Source of the DNA: Actinomycetota bacterium | GTDB taxonomy: Bacteria > Actinomycetota > Acidimicrobiia > Acidimicrobiales > Iamiaceae | Assembly (NCBI GenBank): GCA_017882935.1 | Contig: JADGOP010000026.1 | Coordinates: 1 to 12,040 of the forward strand | DNA: 12,040 bases | Direction: 5' to 3' | Shown here: piece by piece, positions 9,373 through 12,040 of the stretch | How the letters are laid out: every line of letters starts with the position of its first letter | How positions within the stretch are numbered: the stretch's first letter is position 1 | Notes under the pieces: generated by a model | The model's input: only the letters and a program-made list of their open reading frames with translations | Databases searched by the model: none | What the model was told of the DNA's origin: nothing | Made by a program: the position numbers and the translations under genes

Positions 9373-10104
9373 TCAGCCGTGGCCGATGTCGCCGCGGCGC
9401 ACCGTGCCGGTGAGGAAGCCGAGCAGCTGGCGGAGCATGGCTCCCGTCGCGCCCCACACCGTGTCGCCCTCGAGCTCGAAGAAGTAGATGGGGTGGTCCG
9501 TGCCGAACAGCGGCCACACCTCCTCGCGGTACACCTCGGGGTCGAGCAGCTCCGACAGCGCCACGTAGCGGATGGTGTCGACCTCGTGGGGGTTCGGGAC
9601 GAGGTCGGTGGGCGGCGCCGCGAGGAGGCCGACGTAGGGGACGATGAACGAGCCACTCGTGATCGTCGAGAGGTGGTCGAGCTCGCCGACGATCGTGACC
9701 AGGCCGGGCTCGAGCGCCACCTCCTCATGGGCCTCGCGCAGCGCGGTGGTGCGCAGGTCCTCCCGGGGCTCCTGACCACCACCCGGGAAGCTGACCTCGC
9801 CGGCGTGCGAGCGCAGGTGCCGGGTGCGGCGGGTCAGCACCACCCAGGGCTCGCCCTCCTGCTCGAACAGCGGCGCCAGCACGGCCGCAGCACGGGTGAC
9901 CCCCTCGTGCTGCTCGCGCGCCGCCCGCACCGCCGGTGACAGCGAGGCGAAGGTGGGCGCCACGTCGGCGAGGCGCACCGCGCGCTCGTCGGCACTGAGG
10001 TGCCCCCAAGGGGCCGGTCCACCCGGCGTCCACCCCGCAGGGCGCGGGATGAGCTGGGGGCCGCCGCGGTGCCGTCCGCCGGATGGCGGGGTCGGGCTCG
10101 TCAC
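9373..10104 (-). CDS. Nudix hydrolase, CoA pyrophosphatase-like
   Basis: 243 aa from a GTG at 10104 that overlaps the upstream small gene's stop as GTGA. The first 35 residues are Pro/Gly-rich. The Nudix fold starts near 70. VVLTRRTRHLRSHAGEVSFP (88-107) matches the CoA-pyrophosphatase (UPF0035) signature that precedes the Nudix box. The box runs 109-131: Gly109, Glu115, Arg123-Glu124, Glu127-Glu128, with Ala130 where the classic box has Gly. The metal-binding glutamates are intact. Family members cut CoA or CoA thioesters to 3',5'-ADP and phosphopantetheine, but substrate here is inferred from the signature alone. Downstream segments (ELDHLSTITSGSFIVPYVGL, and WPLFGTDHPIYFFELEGDTV-WGATG) also fit the family. 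The upstream GGAAGG directly abuts the GTG, so translation probably depends on coupling to the small gene. Confidence 0.9.
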   Translation of the reverse strand: MTSPTPPSGGRHRGGPQLIPRPAGWTPGGPAPWGHLSADERAVRLADVAPTFASLSPAVRAAREQHEGVTRAAAVLAPLFEQEGEPWVVLTRRTRHLRSHAGEVSFPGGGQEPREDLRTTALREAHEEVALEPGLVTIVGELDHLSTITSGSFIVPYVGLLAAPPTDLVPNPHEVDTIRYVALSELLDPEVYREEVWPLFGTDHPIYFFELEGDTVWGATGAMLRQLLGFLTGTVRRGDIGHG

Positions 10105-10256
10105 CCTTCCGGCGACGCCGCAGCGAGCGTCTCGAGCAGGTCCCGCAGCCCGTGGGTCTTGAGGTTGCTGATGACGCGACCGGGCGGGTTCTCGCCGCGC
10201 TCCCACTCCATCCAGTCGGCGAGCAGCTTGGCGGGATCGGGCGGGGGTCGGTCCAT
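10101..10256 (-). CDS. Small protein of 51 aa, unknown function, coupled to the Nudix gene
   Basis: 51 codons, ATG at 10256 and TGA at 10101-10103. The sequence has a Pro-rich start, then LLADWMEWERGENPPGRVIS and NLKTHGLRDLLETLA, a composition with two likely helices that looks like a real conserved small soluble protein rather than chance. I recall similar short actinobacterial hypothetical proteins but cannot name a family. The stop overlaps the Nudix GTG by 4 nt, so the two are cotranscribed and probably translationally coupled. There is no ribosome site; TAGGCT sits exactly 6 nt before the ATG, predicting a leaderless mRNA. It may be missed by automated callers because of its length. Confidence 0.75.
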   Translation of the reverse strand: MDRPPPDPAKLLADWMEWERGENPPGRVISNLKTHGLRDLLETLAAASPEG

Positions 10257-10262
10257 GGGCGC

Positions 10263-10268
10263 AGCCTA
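10263..10268 (-). promoter_or_regulatory. Candidate leaderless -10 element (TAGGCT)
   Basis: On the minus strand TAGGCT is followed by GCGCCC and then the ATG at 10256. This places the hexamer at -12 to -7 if transcription starts at the A of ATG. The same hexamer precedes guaB and guaB3. No -35 is visible. Confidence 0.52.
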
Positions 10269-10294
10269 CGGGGGCGGGACCGACCGGAGACGCG

Positions 10295-10342
10295 CCACGG
10301 CCGGCCCCGGAGGGCCGGCCGTGGTGGTCCCGCAGGGCGGGA
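10295..10342 (-). terminator. Tandem hairpins downstream of groL
   Basis: Hairpin one: TCCCGC (10328-10333) pairs with GCGGGA (10337-10342), 3-nt loop, 22 nt after the groL stop. Hairpin two: a perfect 13-bp stem, 10295-10307 with 10312-10324, around a 4-nt loop, nearly all G and C. Neither has a T-tract on the groL sense strand, which is common for GC-rich actinobacterial terminators. They also insulate groL from the promoter at 10263-10268. Confidence 0.65.
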
Positions 10343-10363
10343 ACGTTCAGGCAGTGCGGTGGC

Positions 10364-12040
<1,677 letters not shown>

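Overview
The window is high-GC bacterial DNA packed with housekeeping genes, and it looks like a chromosome segment from an actinobacterium. The evidence is the very high GC at third codon positions, an IMP-dehydrogenase-like GuaB3 next to GuaA, a secreted NlpC/P60 hydrolase with a coiled-coil N-terminus, and the gene order groEL - guaB - guaB3 - guaA, which (from memory) resembles the mycobacterial groEL1/guaB2/guaB3/guaA neighbourhood. Acidimicrobiia is my best guess at the class, but this is inference. I see no transposase, integrase, CRISPR array, tRNA or rRNA.

Layout from left to right. Positions 1-2049 (minus strand) hold a cell-envelope pair: an NlpC/P60 peptidoglycan hydrolase followed by a putative lipoprotein that runs off the left edge. 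Upstream of the pair is an AT-richer spacer (2104-2337) with an array of GTCACA-like hexamers at a 9-bp period and a G-quadruplex-type G-run cluster. Positions 2338-5036 (minus) hold guaB3 and guaA, overlapping by 4 nt. Positions 5126-6098 (minus) hold an unrecognised 129-aa protein and a YqgE/AlgH family protein. Positions 6290-7630 (minus) encode a 446-aa protein with a long acidic, repeat-containing N-terminus and a probable Roadblock/LC7 domain. guaB (7844-9361) is the only plus-strand gene. It diverges from the Roadblock gene and converges on a Nudix CoA-pyrophosphatase-like gene (9373-10104, minus). The Nudix gene is coupled to an upstream 51-codon gene (10101-10256). groL (10364-12016, minus) follows, and at the right edge there are a few codons that may be the end of groES.

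GuaB oxidises IMP to XMP and GuaA aminates XMP to GMP, so the two committed steps of GMP synthesis are both present, but on opposite strands. GuaB3 sits in the guaA transcript but has lost the residues that do IMPDH chemistry, so it is probably not a second ordinary IMPDH. The NlpC/P60 enzyme remodels peptidoglycan, and its upstream repeats resemble sites of the MtrA response regulator.

Four genes have a TAGGCT or TAGCCT hexamer just upstream. In two of them it lies exactly 6 nt before the ATG, which predicts leaderless mRNAs. The least explained items are the GuaB3 variant, the GTCACA array, the 51-aa and 129-aa proteins and the Roadblock-type protein.
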